NCBI GenBank assembly: GCA_964423925.1
Contig: CAYRGQ010000002.1
Coordinates: 124,001 to 188,000 of the forward strand
Direction of reading: 5' to 3'
DNA length: 64,000 nt
DNA from: CAYRGQ01 sp964423925
GTDB lineage: Bacteria > Bacteroidota > Bacteroidia > Sphingobacteriales > Sphingobacteriaceae
The notes beneath the pieces are model-generated. The model was not told the DNA's origin. It searched no databases and worked only from the letters and a program-made list of their open reading frames with translations. Every line of letters begins with the position of its first letter. The stretch's first letter is position 1. Shown in pieces: positions 52,101-60,601 of the stretch. A program made the position numbers and the translations under genes.

Positions 52101-54733
52101 GCAACCCCACCGAAGCTTCCATGTTGTCGTTCACCGCGGATAAGGACACATATGCCGTCGGCGAAAACGTGACCCTCACGTTTCCGTCCTCGGAGGGAGG
52201 ACGCGGACTCATCAGCATTGAGAACGGCAGCCGTGTGGTACGGACGTTCTGGATCGACACACAGCAGGGACAGACCGTCTACAAGTTTAAAGTAGATGAA
52301 GAGATGGCACCCAACGTATTTGTCAACGTCACGCTCTTGCAACCGCATGCACAAACGGCCAATGACCTGCCGATTCGCATGTATGGTGTCATCCCGCTGA
52401 TCGTGGAAAATCCCAAAACCATTCTGGATCCCACTATCCAAATGGCTGCAAGCCTGAAACCGGAAACGAAAAACCGGATTACCGTGGCCGAAGCCAGCGG
52501 CAAAGCCATGACCTATACCGTGGCCATCGTCGACGAGGGATTGCTCGACCTCACGCGATTCCAAACGCCTGATCCACACGCCTCGTTCTATGCTAAAGAA
52601 GCCCTCGGCGTCAAGTCTTGGGACTTGTTTGACAAGGTTATTGGGGCTTGGGGAGGCGATTTGGAACGCATTCTAAGCATCGGGGGCGATGCCGACGTGA
52701 ACCGAAACGTCGACCCGGCGAAAGCCAATCGCTTCCAGCCGGTCGTTAAATTCCTAGGCCCTTTCACCTTACGACGAGGCGGCAAGAATACGCATGAATT
52801 TGACTTACCGCAATATGTAGGATCGGTACGCGCGATGGTAATTGCTGGCCAAGATGGAGCCTACGGCTTCGCCGAGCAGGCCGTCCCCGTCAAAAAGCCG
52901 TTGATGCTGCTGGCTACGCTTCCGCGCGTCATCGGACCAAAGGAAACCTTCAAGTTGCCTCTGACGGTATTTGCCATGGAAGACAATATCAAGCAGGTTT
53001 CGTTGGAAGTAACGGCATCGGGCGGCCTCACCGTAGAAAAAGGCAAACAGCAAGTCAATTTCACGCGGCAGGGCGAGAAAATCGTGTACGCCACTATACG
53101 CGCTGGGGATAACACGGGAGTAGGCAGAGTGAAGGCGATTGCGCGGAGTGGCAACGAAACGGCCACATACGAGGTAGAAATTGATATCCGCAATCCCAAT
53201 CCGTATATCACGTCGGTGCATAGCGTGGAGGTGGCCGGCAACGCCCAAGGGCAATACGAAATCGAGCCTCTTGGGCCCGGCAACAACAACCAGGCAACCG
53301 TGGAAATTTCCAGCTTGCCACCCATCAGCCTTGACAAACATTTGGGCTACCTAATCCGCTATCCGCACGGCTGCTTGGAACAGATTACGTCTGGCGTCTT
53401 CCCCCAGCTCATGCTGGACCGGCTGATGCAGCTCACCGATAAGCAAAAGCTAGACGTAGAAACTAACATCAAATCGGCAATTGACAGAATCCGAAACTAT
53501 CAAATTACCGATGGCGGGTTTGGCTACTGGCCTGGCGCACGCGAGGCTGAAGAGTGGAGCACGAACTACGTCGGTCATTTCCTCATCGAGGCACAGGCCA
53601 AGGGTTATGTGTTGCCCCCCGGAATGCTGGACAACTGGCGCCGCTATCAGCGCGGAAAAGCCCATAGCTGGGCGCCCAATCAATACAACTGGCGCGGCGG
53701 AGATCTCGTGCAGGCTTACCGCCTCTATTTGTTAGCACTGGCAAAATCGCCGGATCTCGGTGCTATGAACCGCCTAAAGGAATTCCAGTATCTGTCTGAC
53801 GAGGCTGCGTGGCATTTGGCTGCGGCGTATCAATTGGCGGGCCAACGCATAGTCGCCAACCAGTTAATCAAAGGCAAGAGCATAGACGGCCGTGGCTACA
53901 CGACGGCGGGACGTACGTTTGGATCCCAATTGCGCGACCGAGCGATGATCCTCGAAACGCTGACGATAATGGGCCGCACAGACGAAGCCAATCGTCTCTT
54001 GCTTGCCGTGGCGAGTGCATTGGGAAATCAAAATTGGTACAGCACTCAAACGACGGCATATGCCCTGCTAGCAATCGCCAAGGCTGCGGGGGACGTGACA
54101 GGCGATATGAGCTTCACATATACCTTAAATGGAAAGACCCAAGAGGTAGAAAGCAAACACTACCTCCATCAGGTGGAGCTGGACGACCCCAATAGTAAAA
54201 ACATCATAAATATACAGAATAAGGATTCCCGCGCACTCTTCGTACGTATAATACGCGATGGACAAGCAGCTCCTGGCGAGAACCCGCCACAGGAGAACCG
54301 TCCGGATATGCTGACGATGGCCGTGCGATACACTACCTTGCAGGGACAGGAAATCAACCCCGCCGAACTGGTGCAAGGAACCGACTTGATTGCCGAGGTT
54401 ACACTTAAAAACACGGGCTCAATAGGGACCCATGAACATGTTGCATTGACCCAAATTTTCCCTTCAGGCTGGGAAATCATCAACACAAGGCTTAACGACC
54501 AAGCGACGGGAATCCGTTCGGCGCCCGCCACGTACCAAGACATCCGCGATGACCGTGTACTCACTTATTTCAACATCCGAGAAAATGAAACGTTAACCTA
54601 TCGCGTACTGCTGAACGCTTCCTACACAGGACGCTTTTATCTACCTTCCGTCAGTGCCGAGGCCATGTATGACAACCGCGTACAGGCCATCTTTTCCGGT
54701 CAATGGGTAGAGGTGGTCGAATTGCCACGGTAA
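49136..54733 (+). CDS. Alpha-2-macroglobulin family lipoprotein with thioester
   Basis: This 1865-residue envelope protein belongs to the bacterial alpha-2-macroglobulins, protease traps proposed to guard the cell wall region. An uncleaved start and hydrophobic core (AIIVLLAVSFAC) end in a possible lipidation Cys. MG domains follow, with a Tyr/Asp/His-rich insertion around residues 465-525. The bait and MG7-10 regions lead to the thioester domain with GCLEQ (Cys1413), then an alpha/alpha toroid (DGGFGYWPGAREAEEWSTNYVGHFL) and a C-terminal receptor-like domain. The frame extends to a TTG at 49079, but ATG 49136 or 49160 is preferred. The usual penicillin-binding protein 1C partner is not adjacent. 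Confidence 0.92.
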   Translation: MRKTVPPAMYPRFRKALAIIVLLAVSFACWQCSPSKETNAGNPAFAAYVEGYTSGILSKEGNIVIRLAAQVSSLQEIGATDTRSLFSLSPSVKGTTYWTDARTVIFDPEEPLKPGQEYHVRFALGELVEVPKKLNEFSFGFKVTEPAFDLSFDGLKSQTNSATDYMRFVGHIALADREDTDQVEKILRADLAGQSLPITWQHNPDARTATFSIDSIARGEQAAALRLSWDGNPIASKAKDSKTWDIPALGDFRVMDVRAVHEPEQHVVVQFSDPILVAQDLNGLINVSEIEDLQYTIEGSEVKLYTSERLEGDYAVSINAGVENINAKKLGINAAANIIFENRLPSVSIPGQGTILPGSGKLTLPFEAVNLRAVDVVIIKIYENNIPQYFQTDYDSSWELRRVGKPVVQTTISLDEDKGLNLRRKNRFSLDVDRLLKTEPGAIYRVRIGFRQEYSIYACPDAVTQAEEDDDYGHDYYGDYGDRSLDEDDEFWSRYNNHYPHSYRWDQRDNPCHASYYTADRWATRDLLASNIGLIVKGGNDNSMSVVATDILTAEPISGVALKVLDYQQQIIETATTGNDGMAQFEVSRKPFMLVATRGDERGYLKLDDGSSLPLSRFDVGGQVVQKGIKGFIYGERGVWRPGDSVFVSFIMENQSAHLPDNHPVTFELFNPNGQLSRRLVESKHVNGFYTFKTATERTAPTGNWLARIRVGGATFERVIKVETVMPNRLKIDLDFGGKKVLVANGDAEVDVSAHWLFGTPAQNFKTVITANAARMATSFADYRGYSFDDPTRGYYPEELIVFDGTLDDHGQARFSLDGIAPNQAPGMLRVNMTTRVFEPGGNFSIDQYAIPFSPYDAYVGLRVPEGNRLSGMLPTDQDHTVSLAAVDPEGKKLSGMRRVQVEFYKIRWQWWWNQEGDFLGNFTQDKYNQLLKKETLTLNNGEGKWDIRVNYPDWGRYLIRVVDLESGHAAGKTLYVDWPNWASREQQSNPTEASMLSFTADKDTYAVGENVTLTFPSSEGGRGLISIENGSRVVRTFWIDTQQGQTVYKFKVDEEMAPNVFVNVTLLQPHAQTANDLPIRMYGVIPLIVENPKTILDPTIQMAASLKPETKNRITVAEASGKAMTYTVAIVDEGLLDLTRFQTPDPHASFYAKEALGVKSWDLFDKVIGAWGGDLERILSIGGDADVNRNVDPAKANRFQPVVKFLGPFTLRRGGKNTHEFDLPQYVGSVRAMVIAGQDGAYGFAEQAVPVKKPLMLLATLPRVIGPKETFKLPLTVFAMEDNIKQVSLEVTASGGLTVEKGKQQVNFTRQGEKIVYATIRAGDNTGVGRVKAIARSGNETATYEVEIDIRNPNPYITSVHSVEVAGNAQGQYEIEPLGPGNNNQATVEISSLPPISLDKHLGYLIRYPHGCLEQITSGVFPQLMLDRLMQLTDKQKLDVETNIKSAIDRIRNYQITDGGFGYWPGAREAEEWSTNYVGHFLIEAQAKGYVLPPGMLDNWRRYQRGKAHSWAPNQYNWRGGDLVQAYRLYLLALAKSPDLGAMNRLKEFQYLSDEAAWHLAAAYQLAGQRIVANQLIKGKSIDGRGYTTAGRTFGSQLRDRAMILETLTIMGRTDEANRLLLAVASALGNQNWYSTQTTAYALLAIAKAAGDVTGDMSFTYTLNGKTQEVESKHYLHQVELDDPNSKNIINIQNKDSRALFVRIIRDGQAAPGENPPQENRPDMLTMAVRYTTLQGQEINPAELVQGTDLIAEVTLKNTGSIGTHEHVALTQIFPSGWEIINTRLNDQATGIRSAPATYQDIRDDRVLTYFNIRENETLTYRVLLNASYTGRFYLPSVSAEAMYDNRVQAIFSGQWVEVVELPR

Positions 54734-54747
54734 TGAAAACAACATGC

Positions 54748-54775
54748 TTGCGGGCGTTAATTGTGACGCCCGCAA
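54748..54775. terminator. Hairpin between convergent genes
   Basis: A perfect 10-bp stem, TTGCGGGCGT (54748-54757) with ACGCCCGCAA (54766-54775), loop of 8. There is no T-run, so intrinsic termination is only possible, not certain. Confidence 0.55.
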
Positions 54776-54781
54776 ACAGAT

Positions 54782-55219
54782 CTATTTGGCGTATTTCCGA
54801 CTAATGTTGCGGGGAAAAAAAACGTACGTGATCCCGCCCAATAGTGAGACGACATCCCAGAACCAGCGGTTAGGGTCGTGCTGGCTGTCGCCACAGTCAA
54901 TGTCCTCGCAAGACTGTAACAGGCGTTCGTACAGGCGGCGTCCGAGCATGCTACGGCACGCCCGCTCGTAGCGTAAGAGGTAATAATCGGCATAGATATG
55001 CCCGTGAATTTCCAAAAGGAACGAGCGTTCCGGAATAGCTAAGGCATAACCATACGCAGTAAAGTGACTATGATAAATTTGGCGCACGAGGTCACGAAAA
55101 TCTGCACGGTTCCTGCGATCGGCTAGATCCCAAAGACTGGAATCACATCGTATGGAAACCAAACCTGGCATAAGCGATACGGCGATTGGAAAGCCTTGTA
55201 TGTCATAGATTGTGTTCAC
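54782..55219 (-). CDS. Hypothetical protein
   Basis: The 145-residue soluble protein begins with GTG (55219-55217). It is predicted mixed alpha/beta: LVSIRCDSSLWDLADRRNRADFRDLVRQIYHSHF, then ERSFLLEIHGHIYADYYLLRYERACRSMLGRRLYERLL, a helical stretch. A hydrophobic C-terminal WFWDVVSLLGGITYVFFPRNI is probably buried or a weak membrane contact. I do not recognise a family, and neighbours give no hint. Confidence 0.5.
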   Translation of the reverse strand: MNTIYDIQGFPIAVSLMPGLVSIRCDSSLWDLADRRNRADFRDLVRQIYHSHFTAYGYALAIPERSFLLEIHGHIYADYYLLRYERACRSMLGRRLYERLLQSCEDIDCGDSQHDPNRWFWDVVSLLGGITYVFFPRNISRKYAK

Positions 55220-55294
55220 GCGTCATACAAGTGTAAGTCAAAATACTACCAGATCTGTTGACCCATAAGCGTTCGCGGTGCCCAGACTAGGGTA

Positions 55295-55325
55295 TTGACT
55301 TTCTCGTTAAATGTTGCTACCTTTA
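55295..55325 (+). promoter_or_regulatory. Promoter of the THX gene
   Basis: TTG (55295-55297), 20 nt, TACCTTTA (55318-55325); one mismatch in the -7 element. The leader would be about 36 nt. Confidence 0.5.
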
Positions 55326-55365
55326 ATATTTTCACAAAACGCTAACATTTTATAAGATTCAAACG

Positions 55366-55494
55366 ATGGGAAAAGGAGACATGAAAACTAAGAGAGGCAA
55401 GATCATCGCAGGTTCTTACGGAAAGAAGCGGCCTCGAAACCCTTATGCATCCAAATTGGCAGCCGACGAAAAACCCGGCACCAAAAAGGCATAA
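55366..55494 (+). CDS. 30S ribosomal protein THX
   Basis: A 42-residue gene starting at ATG 55366 (MGKGDMKTKRGKIIAGSYGK). The pattern MGKGDxKTxRGKIxxGxYGxxRPR is that of the THX (Thx) family, the tiny basic peptide at the top of the 30S head in Thermus, found in most Bacteroidota. The C-terminal half (NPYASKLAADEKPGTKKA) is a lineage-specific tail. It ends 18 bp before the convergent rlmB stop. Confidence 0.93.
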   Translation: MGKGDMKTKRGKIIAGSYGKKRPRNPYASKLAADEKPGTKKA

Positions 55495-55512
55495 CCCTAT
55501 TGCCGTCGGGCA

Positions 55513-56283
55513 TCAGCCCGCTTGGCGTTGTCTGACGGCTTCATACACACCTACCCCGGCAGCCACCGACACATTCAACGACGCGATATCGCCTTGCAAC
55601 GGGATTTTAGCCAAATGGTCGGCAAGGCGAATCAATTCGTCCGACACCCCGTACTCTTCAGATCCCAATACGATGGCAGTAGGCACCGTATAATCCGGCG
55701 CATAGATATCGCGGTCGGTTTTTTCGGTAAGGACCACGACTTGGATGCCCGACTCTTGCAAAAACTTAGCGGCTTTCGCTAAATTGTCTTGCCGGCACAC
55801 CGTAATCTTATACAAGGCGCCAGCTGATGTTTTGATAGCGTCAGGGTTGATTTCCGCCGACCCCTTGCGTGGCACTACGATCGCATGCACGCCCGCGCAA
55901 GCCGCCGTGCGCGCAATAGCGCCCATGTTGCGTACATCAGTAATCTGATCGAGCAAGAGCAACAAAGGTACCTCGCCCGCCTCATAGATCAACGGAACGA
56001 TGTCTTCCACGCGCTGATAGGTTATGGGCGAAATAACTGCGATCACCCCTTGGTGGTTCTTTCGTGTGATTCGGTTGAGCTTCTCAACGGGCACTTGCTG
56101 GTAAGAAACATCATGTTTCTTCAGAAGTTGCTTGAACTCCTGGAATAAAGCGCCCCCCAAGCCCCGTTGGACAAAGAGCGACTCGATTTCCTTTCCACTA
56201 TCTATCGCTTCCATGACCGCTCGTATGCCAAAAACCAACTGGTTGCTTTCGCGGGGTTCTCTTTTTTCGTATCGTTGTTGCAT
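55513..56283 (-). CDS. rlmB: 23S rRNA (guanosine-2'-O-)-methyltransferase RlmB
   Basis: A 256-residue SPOUT (TrmH-type) methyltransferase for G2251 in the 23S rRNA peptidyl-transferase loop. The N-terminal L30e-like substrate-binding domain (about 14-90; QLVFGIRAVMEAIDSGKEIE) precedes the knotted catalytic domain: LLLLDQITDVRNMGAIARTAACAGVHAIV, TAIVLGSEEYGVSDELI and the knot SLNVSVAAGVGVYEAVRQR. It lies 65 bp after dnaX on the same strand, so co-transcription is possible. Confidence 0.95.
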   Translation of the reverse strand: MQQRYEKREPRESNQLVFGIRAVMEAIDSGKEIESLFVQRGLGGALFQEFKQLLKKHDVSYQQVPVEKLNRITRKNHQGVIAVISPITYQRVEDIVPLIYEAGEVPLLLLLDQITDVRNMGAIARTAACAGVHAIVVPRKGSAEINPDAIKTSAGALYKITVCRQDNLAKAAKFLQESGIQVVVLTEKTDRDIYAPDYTVPTAIVLGSEEYGVSDELIRLADHLAKIPLQGDIASLNVSVAAGVGVYEAVRQRQAG

Positions 56284-56348
56284 GCGTATTTGTATTTGCC
56301 CGGCAGCGTGTTGTTGTAGTCGACTAAAGCGCCATGGTAGGAGTATGT

Positions 56349-58121
56349 TTATTCGAGTCCCAAGTTGAATTCTTGACGGAGCCTGTCCAATACCGGGTTC
56401 TTCTCCACCATTGCATTATATTTTTCCTGAGCGGTATAGGGCTTGCGCTTCGTATCGCTTGCCATCCGCATTGGGATTAAATTAATTCGGTAGTTGCGCA
56501 GTTTTGGTCGCAAGAAGTTGACAATGTCAATCCGCTCCACTTGCAAGAGATCCTCTTGTATCTGGTTTTCGACGATTACCTCTACTTGGAAGTCCTCCCG
56601 CAGCGTTGGCGCATTGGCCGTCATTACTGTATACAAGTTGATTTTATTGTCCTTTTTTAGTTCGTCCGCGTAAACGTGCCAAACCGCCAAAAATTCGTCA
56701 TAGGTGAATGTCTGAAATTCGTCGCCCTCGAGCAGCGTCGGTTCGTCCGGCTTGTCGTCTTCGGCCACGACGTCAAATATCTTGCCCAAGTCGGGGATAG
56801 AGCTACCTAATTTGGCGTTGCTCCACGAAGCCGCTGGCTTCTTTTCCACGGGAGCCGTTGCGGGCGGAGTGGTCACCTTCGGTGGAACGGTATCGACATT
56901 TTTTGCCGGAACGGGTGGAGCGGCAGGCTCCTTTACAATGTCGGCGGCTATGGGCTTAGGGTCAGGCGTAGGCTTTTTTTTTTCAGTGCTTTCGGAAGGC
57001 ACGTCGCCTTGCCGGCTCAGCTGGATAGCGGAAGCCACATGGCACATCTTGAGCAGTGCAAGTTCTACTTGCAAACGATGGTTTTTGCTCGTCCGGTAGT
57101 TAATCTCACATTGGTTGGCAATATTCAACGCGGACAGGATGACACCGGTACTGAGCTTGAAGGCCTGCTCTAGGTATCGCTGGCGAATGGTTTCGCTTAC
57201 GTCAAGCAGTCGAACGGTCTTTTCGTCGCGTGTTACAAGCAGGTTGCGCAAATGTGAAGCGAGGCCAGCAATGAAATGTCCCCCATCAAAGCCGCTTGAC
57301 AAAATATCGTCCAACGTCAGGAGTGCGAGGGACGCATCTTCCGCAATAATCGCATCAGCCACCCTGAAATAATAATCGTAATCCAGAATATTCAGGTTGT
57401 CGATAACCGCCTGATAGGTCACCTGCTTATTGGAGAAGCTCACGATTTGGTCAAACATCGACAAAGCGTCGCGCAAGCCACCATCGGCCTTCTGGGCGAT
57501 GATATGCAAACCATCCGGATCGAAAGAGACGCCTTCCTTATTGGCGATGTTTGCCAAATGCGCCGCCATGTCCGAAATCTGGATCCGGTTAAAGTCAAAG
57601 ATTTGGCATCGCGACAGGATTGTAGGCAGAATCTTGTGCTTTTCGGTGGTCGCCAAAATAAAGATGGCATAGGCGGGCGGCTCTTCCAGCGTTTTCAGAA
57701 ACGCGTTGAACGCGGCCTGCGACAGCATGTGAACCTCATCGATGATGTAGATTTTGTATTTACCCACTTGAGGTGGGATTCGGACCTGTTCAATTAAGGT
57801 CCGGATGTCATCAACCGTGTTGTTCGACGCGGCATCCAACTCATGTATTGAAAAGGAAGTACCCTTGGCAAACGATTCGCAACCCGCGCACGTGCCGCAC
57901 GCTTCGACTTCGTTGGTGATTCGTTCGCAGTTGATGGTTTTCGCCAATATCCGCGCACAGGTGGTTTTACCTACGCCACGGGGGCCACAAAACAGAAACG
58001 CCTGGGCCAATTGGTTGTTCTTAATCGCGTTCTTGAGCGTACCCGTGATGTGTTGCTGCCCCACGACGGTGTCGAAGGTAGCCGGACGATATTTTCTGGC
58101 AGAAACGATAAAATTATCCAT
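56349..58121 (-). CDS. dnaX: DNA polymerase III subunit gamma/tau
   Basis: A 590-residue clamp-loader ATPase. Domain I has Walker A CGPRGVGKTTCARI, the zinc module CERITNEVEACGTCAGC, Walker B IYIIDEVHML, the SRC motif LSRCQIFDF and sensor GGLRDALSMFDQ. Domains II-III extend to about residue 365. A Pro/Lys/Ala-rich linker with TEKKKP and a tau-specific C-terminal part follow. The linker is encoded by an A10 tract at codon about 380, a probable slippage site giving a gamma-type short form. A promoter-like TATCTTCG ends 5 nt before the start. Confidence 0.95.
   Translation of the reverse strand: MDNFIVSARKYRPATFDTVVGQQHITGTLKNAIKNNQLAQAFLFCGPRGVGKTTCARILAKTINCERITNEVEACGTCAGCESFAKGTSFSIHELDAASNNTVDDIRTLIEQVRIPPQVGKYKIYIIDEVHMLSQAAFNAFLKTLEEPPAYAIFILATTEKHKILPTILSRCQIFDFNRIQISDMAAHLANIANKEGVSFDPDGLHIIAQKADGGLRDALSMFDQIVSFSNKQVTYQAVIDNLNILDYDYYFRVADAIIAEDASLALLTLDDILSSGFDGGHFIAGLASHLRNLLVTRDEKTVRLLDVSETIRQRYLEQAFKLSTGVILSALNIANQCEINYRTSKNHRLQVELALLKMCHVASAIQLSRQGDVPSESTEKKKPTPDPKPIAADIVKEPAAPPVPAKNVDTVPPKVTTPPATAPVEKKPAASWSNAKLGSSIPDLGKIFDVVAEDDKPDEPTLLEGDEFQTFTYDEFLAVWHVYADELKKDNKINLYTVMTANAPTLREDFQVEVIVENQIQEDLLQVERIDIVNFLRPKLRNYRINLIPMRMASDTKRKPYTAQEKYNAMVEKNPVLDRLRQEFNLGLE
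56974..56983 (-). promoter_or_regulatory. A10 slippage tract in dnaX
   Basis: Minus-strand GAAAAAAAAAAGCC in the linker (codons for Glu-Lys-Lys-Lys). One extra A gives Ala-Tyr-Ala then TGA; one fewer gives about eight codons then TAG. Both would end the protein at about 384-390 residues, just after domains I-III. Confidence 0.6.
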
Positions 58122-58126
58122 CGCTA

Positions 58127-58134
58127 CGAAGATA
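58127..58134 (-). promoter_or_regulatory. -7-like element (TATCTTCG) abutting dnaX
   Basis: One mismatch to TAnnTTTG on the minus strand, ending 5 nt before ATG 58121; a leaderless mRNA is predicted. Confidence 0.45.
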
Positions 58135-58297
58135 CGGTTTTCTCAGATAAAGCGTACTCGTATTATGCATTGTCTCCCCATATCCCCGCGCACGATCGTT
58201 CGTCGCATGGTGGTATCATATGGTCAGTACATGGCGAGCACGCCGTTTCGACCTTGCTTTCTTATAGGTTGTTTACTGCGTTAATGTTTTTTTTTCT

Positions 58298-58305
58298 TAG
58301 GTTTG
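58298..58305 (+). promoter_or_regulatory. -7 element (TAGGTTTG) at the start of the 7TM-HD gene
   Basis: A perfect TAnnTTTG that includes the TTG at 58303-58305. If functional, that TTG cannot be the start codon and GTG 58324 is the better choice. Confidence 0.5.
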
Positions 58306-58323
58306 AATGCAAATAGAACAAAC

Positions 58324-60444
58324 GTGGCCAGACTGAAAATTAGCTATGCGCCGAGGAAGGAGAGCAAGAGTCACAGCTTGCTTAAGTACGGGATGATTCT
58401 GGGCAGTATCCTGACCATTGTTTTCTTTCTACCTAAACAGCCTCGTTTTACGTATGAATTTGAGAAAGGCAAAGTATGGATGCACGAAAACCTCGTGTCG
58501 CCGTACAATTTCGCGATTCTAAAAACCCAAGCCGAACTGGATAAGGATCGTGAAAACGTCCTGGGTTCGGTATACCCCGTTTACAATCAAAACACGGACA
58601 TTGCCGAGCAGCAGATTAGCCAGTTTGTTGCCGACCTACCCGAAAAGTGGCAGAATTCCGGACTGGACACCCTTAGCGAAAACATGGACACCTACGAAAC
58701 CGTAGGGCGCCAATTGCTGCAAGCGGTGTACAAGCGCGGCGTGATGTCACTGAATAATAAGTTTCAACGTAGCGAACAGCCACATTACAATTTCACGCTG
58801 CTGACCAACCAAGTCGCTCGTCAAACCAACACGGCGGAAGCATTGACCATGGAAAGCGCAGCCGAATACATCAGTACCGAAATCGAGCGGCGCAGTGCCA
58901 TACGCCAAAAGGCCTGGCTCACGGAGCTCGTCCAAGACTACGTACAGGTAAGCTATCAGTTCAACGAAGCCTTGACGAGCAAACTTGAAGAGGATGCCCT
59001 AGCCAGTATCTCCACGACACGAGGCATGGTCCAGCGCGGCGAGCTTATCGTTGCCAACGGGACGACGATCAACAACGAAATTTACCAGAAAATCGAGTCG
59101 CTGCGCAAGGTGTACGAAGAGGAGGCGCGCATCGGCGGCAGCCGAACGCTTATGGTCCTCGGCCAGTTTCTGATCGTTGCCCTGTCGATTACGCTGCTAT
59201 TCACGTTTATCTACCTCTTCCGACGCGACATCTTTAACAACGGCCGGCTCGTGTTTCTGATCCTTATTGTCGTCACCGGCATGCTTCTAGTCCTCTCGTG
59301 GGCAATCAAAATAAAGCTGCCCAGCATATATTACATTCCCTATTGTATCGTCCCGATTATTATCCGCATTTTGTTTGACACGCGGCTGGCGCTGAATATC
59401 CACCTGCTGATGGTGATGGTGGCCGGATTCTTCGTGCCCAACGCCTTCGAATTTGTGTTCCTGCAATTCACGACGGGTATGGTCGCCATTTACAGCATCA
59501 AAACCTTGGTCAAACGGGAACAGTTTTTGATATCGTCCGCCATCATCCTAGCCACCTACTTGATTGCATTTATCGGCATGGGTTTGATGCGCAATGGCTC
59601 TTTCAGCAGCATCTATTGGTCAGACCTATGGCCCTTTGTGTTCAGCGTATTACTCACGCTGCTGGCCTATCCGCTAATCTACGCCTTTGAGCGGGTATTT
59701 GGCATCATCTCCGATGTGACGCTCATGGAACTTACTAACAGCAACAGTAAGCTGCTGCGGGAGCTCTCCTACAAAGCGCCCGGTACTTTCCAGCATTCGC
59801 TGCAAGTAGCCAACTTGGCGGAGGCGGCTATTTACAACATCGGCGGCAATACCCTCCTCGTCCGCGCAGGCGCCCTGTATCATGATATTGGCAAGATGGC
59901 TAATCCGCAGTTTTTTATCGAAAATCAAACCAAAGGCTACAACCCCCATGACGGGCTATCGTTTGAACAAAGTGCGCAGACCATCATTTCACATGTGAGC
60001 AAGGGCGTGGAATTGGCAAAAAAACATCAGCTTCCCGAGGTAATCATCGACTTTATCCGTACGCACCATGGCACCACACGTGTCGATTATTTCTATCAGT
60101 CGTACATCAAGTCGTTCCCCGAAAAACTCGTCGACGAAGATCTCTTCCGCTATCCAGGCCCGATCCCTTTTTCGCGCGAAACAGCCGTACTGATGATGGC
60201 CGATTCCGTCGAAGCAGCATCGCGAAGTATCAAGGAACCAAATGCTGAAAACATCGGCCAACTGGTAGACAAGATCATCGCCTCCAAACTCAATCAGGAC
60301 CAATTGGCTAACAGTCAGATCACCTTGAAAGACCTGAGCACCATCAGCGAGATCTTCAAGGACATGCTCATGAGTATCTATCACGTACGCATCGACTACG
60401 ACGCTAACAAACGGACGGCACGAACTGCGACGGGCCAAAATTAG
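58324..60444 (+). CDS. 7TM-HD family phosphohydrolase (PgpH/YqfF-like)
   Basis: About 706 residues: an N-terminal helix (about 20-40), an extracytoplasmic 7TMR-HDED-type domain (about 45-270), seven transmembrane helices (about 275-470) and a cytoplasmic HD domain (about 490-690) with FQHSLQVANLAEAAI, ALYHDIGKM, HVSKGVELAKKH and RTHHGTT. Relatives (Listeria PgpH) hydrolyse cyclic di-AMP to pApA, so a c-di-AMP or other nucleotide signalling role is likely here. The frame opens at TTG 58303, but a promoter element overlaps it; GTG 58324 (VARLKISYAP) is preferred with moderate certainty. Confidence 0.9.
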   Translation: MARLKISYAPRKESKSHSLLKYGMILGSILTIVFFLPKQPRFTYEFEKGKVWMHENLVSPYNFAILKTQAELDKDRENVLGSVYPVYNQNTDIAEQQISQFVADLPEKWQNSGLDTLSENMDTYETVGRQLLQAVYKRGVMSLNNKFQRSEQPHYNFTLLTNQVARQTNTAEALTMESAAEYISTEIERRSAIRQKAWLTELVQDYVQVSYQFNEALTSKLEEDALASISTTRGMVQRGELIVANGTTINNEIYQKIESLRKVYEEEARIGGSRTLMVLGQFLIVALSITLLFTFIYLFRRDIFNNGRLVFLILIVVTGMLLVLSWAIKIKLPSIYYIPYCIVPIIIRILFDTRLALNIHLLMVMVAGFFVPNAFEFVFLQFTTGMVAIYSIKTLVKREQFLISSAIILATYLIAFIGMGLMRNGSFSSIYWSDLWPFVFSVLLTLLAYPLIYAFERVFGIISDVTLMELTNSNSKLLRELSYKAPGTFQHSLQVANLAEAAIYNIGGNTLLVRAGALYHDIGKMANPQFFIENQTKGYNPHDGLSFEQSAQTIISHVSKGVELAKKHQLPEVIIDFIRTHHGTTRVDYFYQSYIKSFPEKLVDEDLFRYPGPIPFSRETAVLMMADSVEAASRSIKEPNAENIGQLVDKIIASKLNQDQLANSQITLKDLSTISEIFKDMLMSIYHVRIDYDANKRTARTATGQN

Positions 60445-60601
60445 CAAGCGAAAGCGCGGCTAGCATTTCCCCACTTCTCAATCCTTTCGCCGTATTACAG
60501 GATGCACACCCGTTCTGTTGATTTTTTATTCCGTCCCTCGGTTTTCCATATTAAATATTATATTCGTCGGTCTCCAACGAAACACAAAACCAATCTAAAT
60601 T

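Noticed and set aside
58286..58296. T-run before the 7TM-HD gene as a terminator
   Set aside because: No stem precedes it on either strand; it more likely belongs to an AT-rich promoter.
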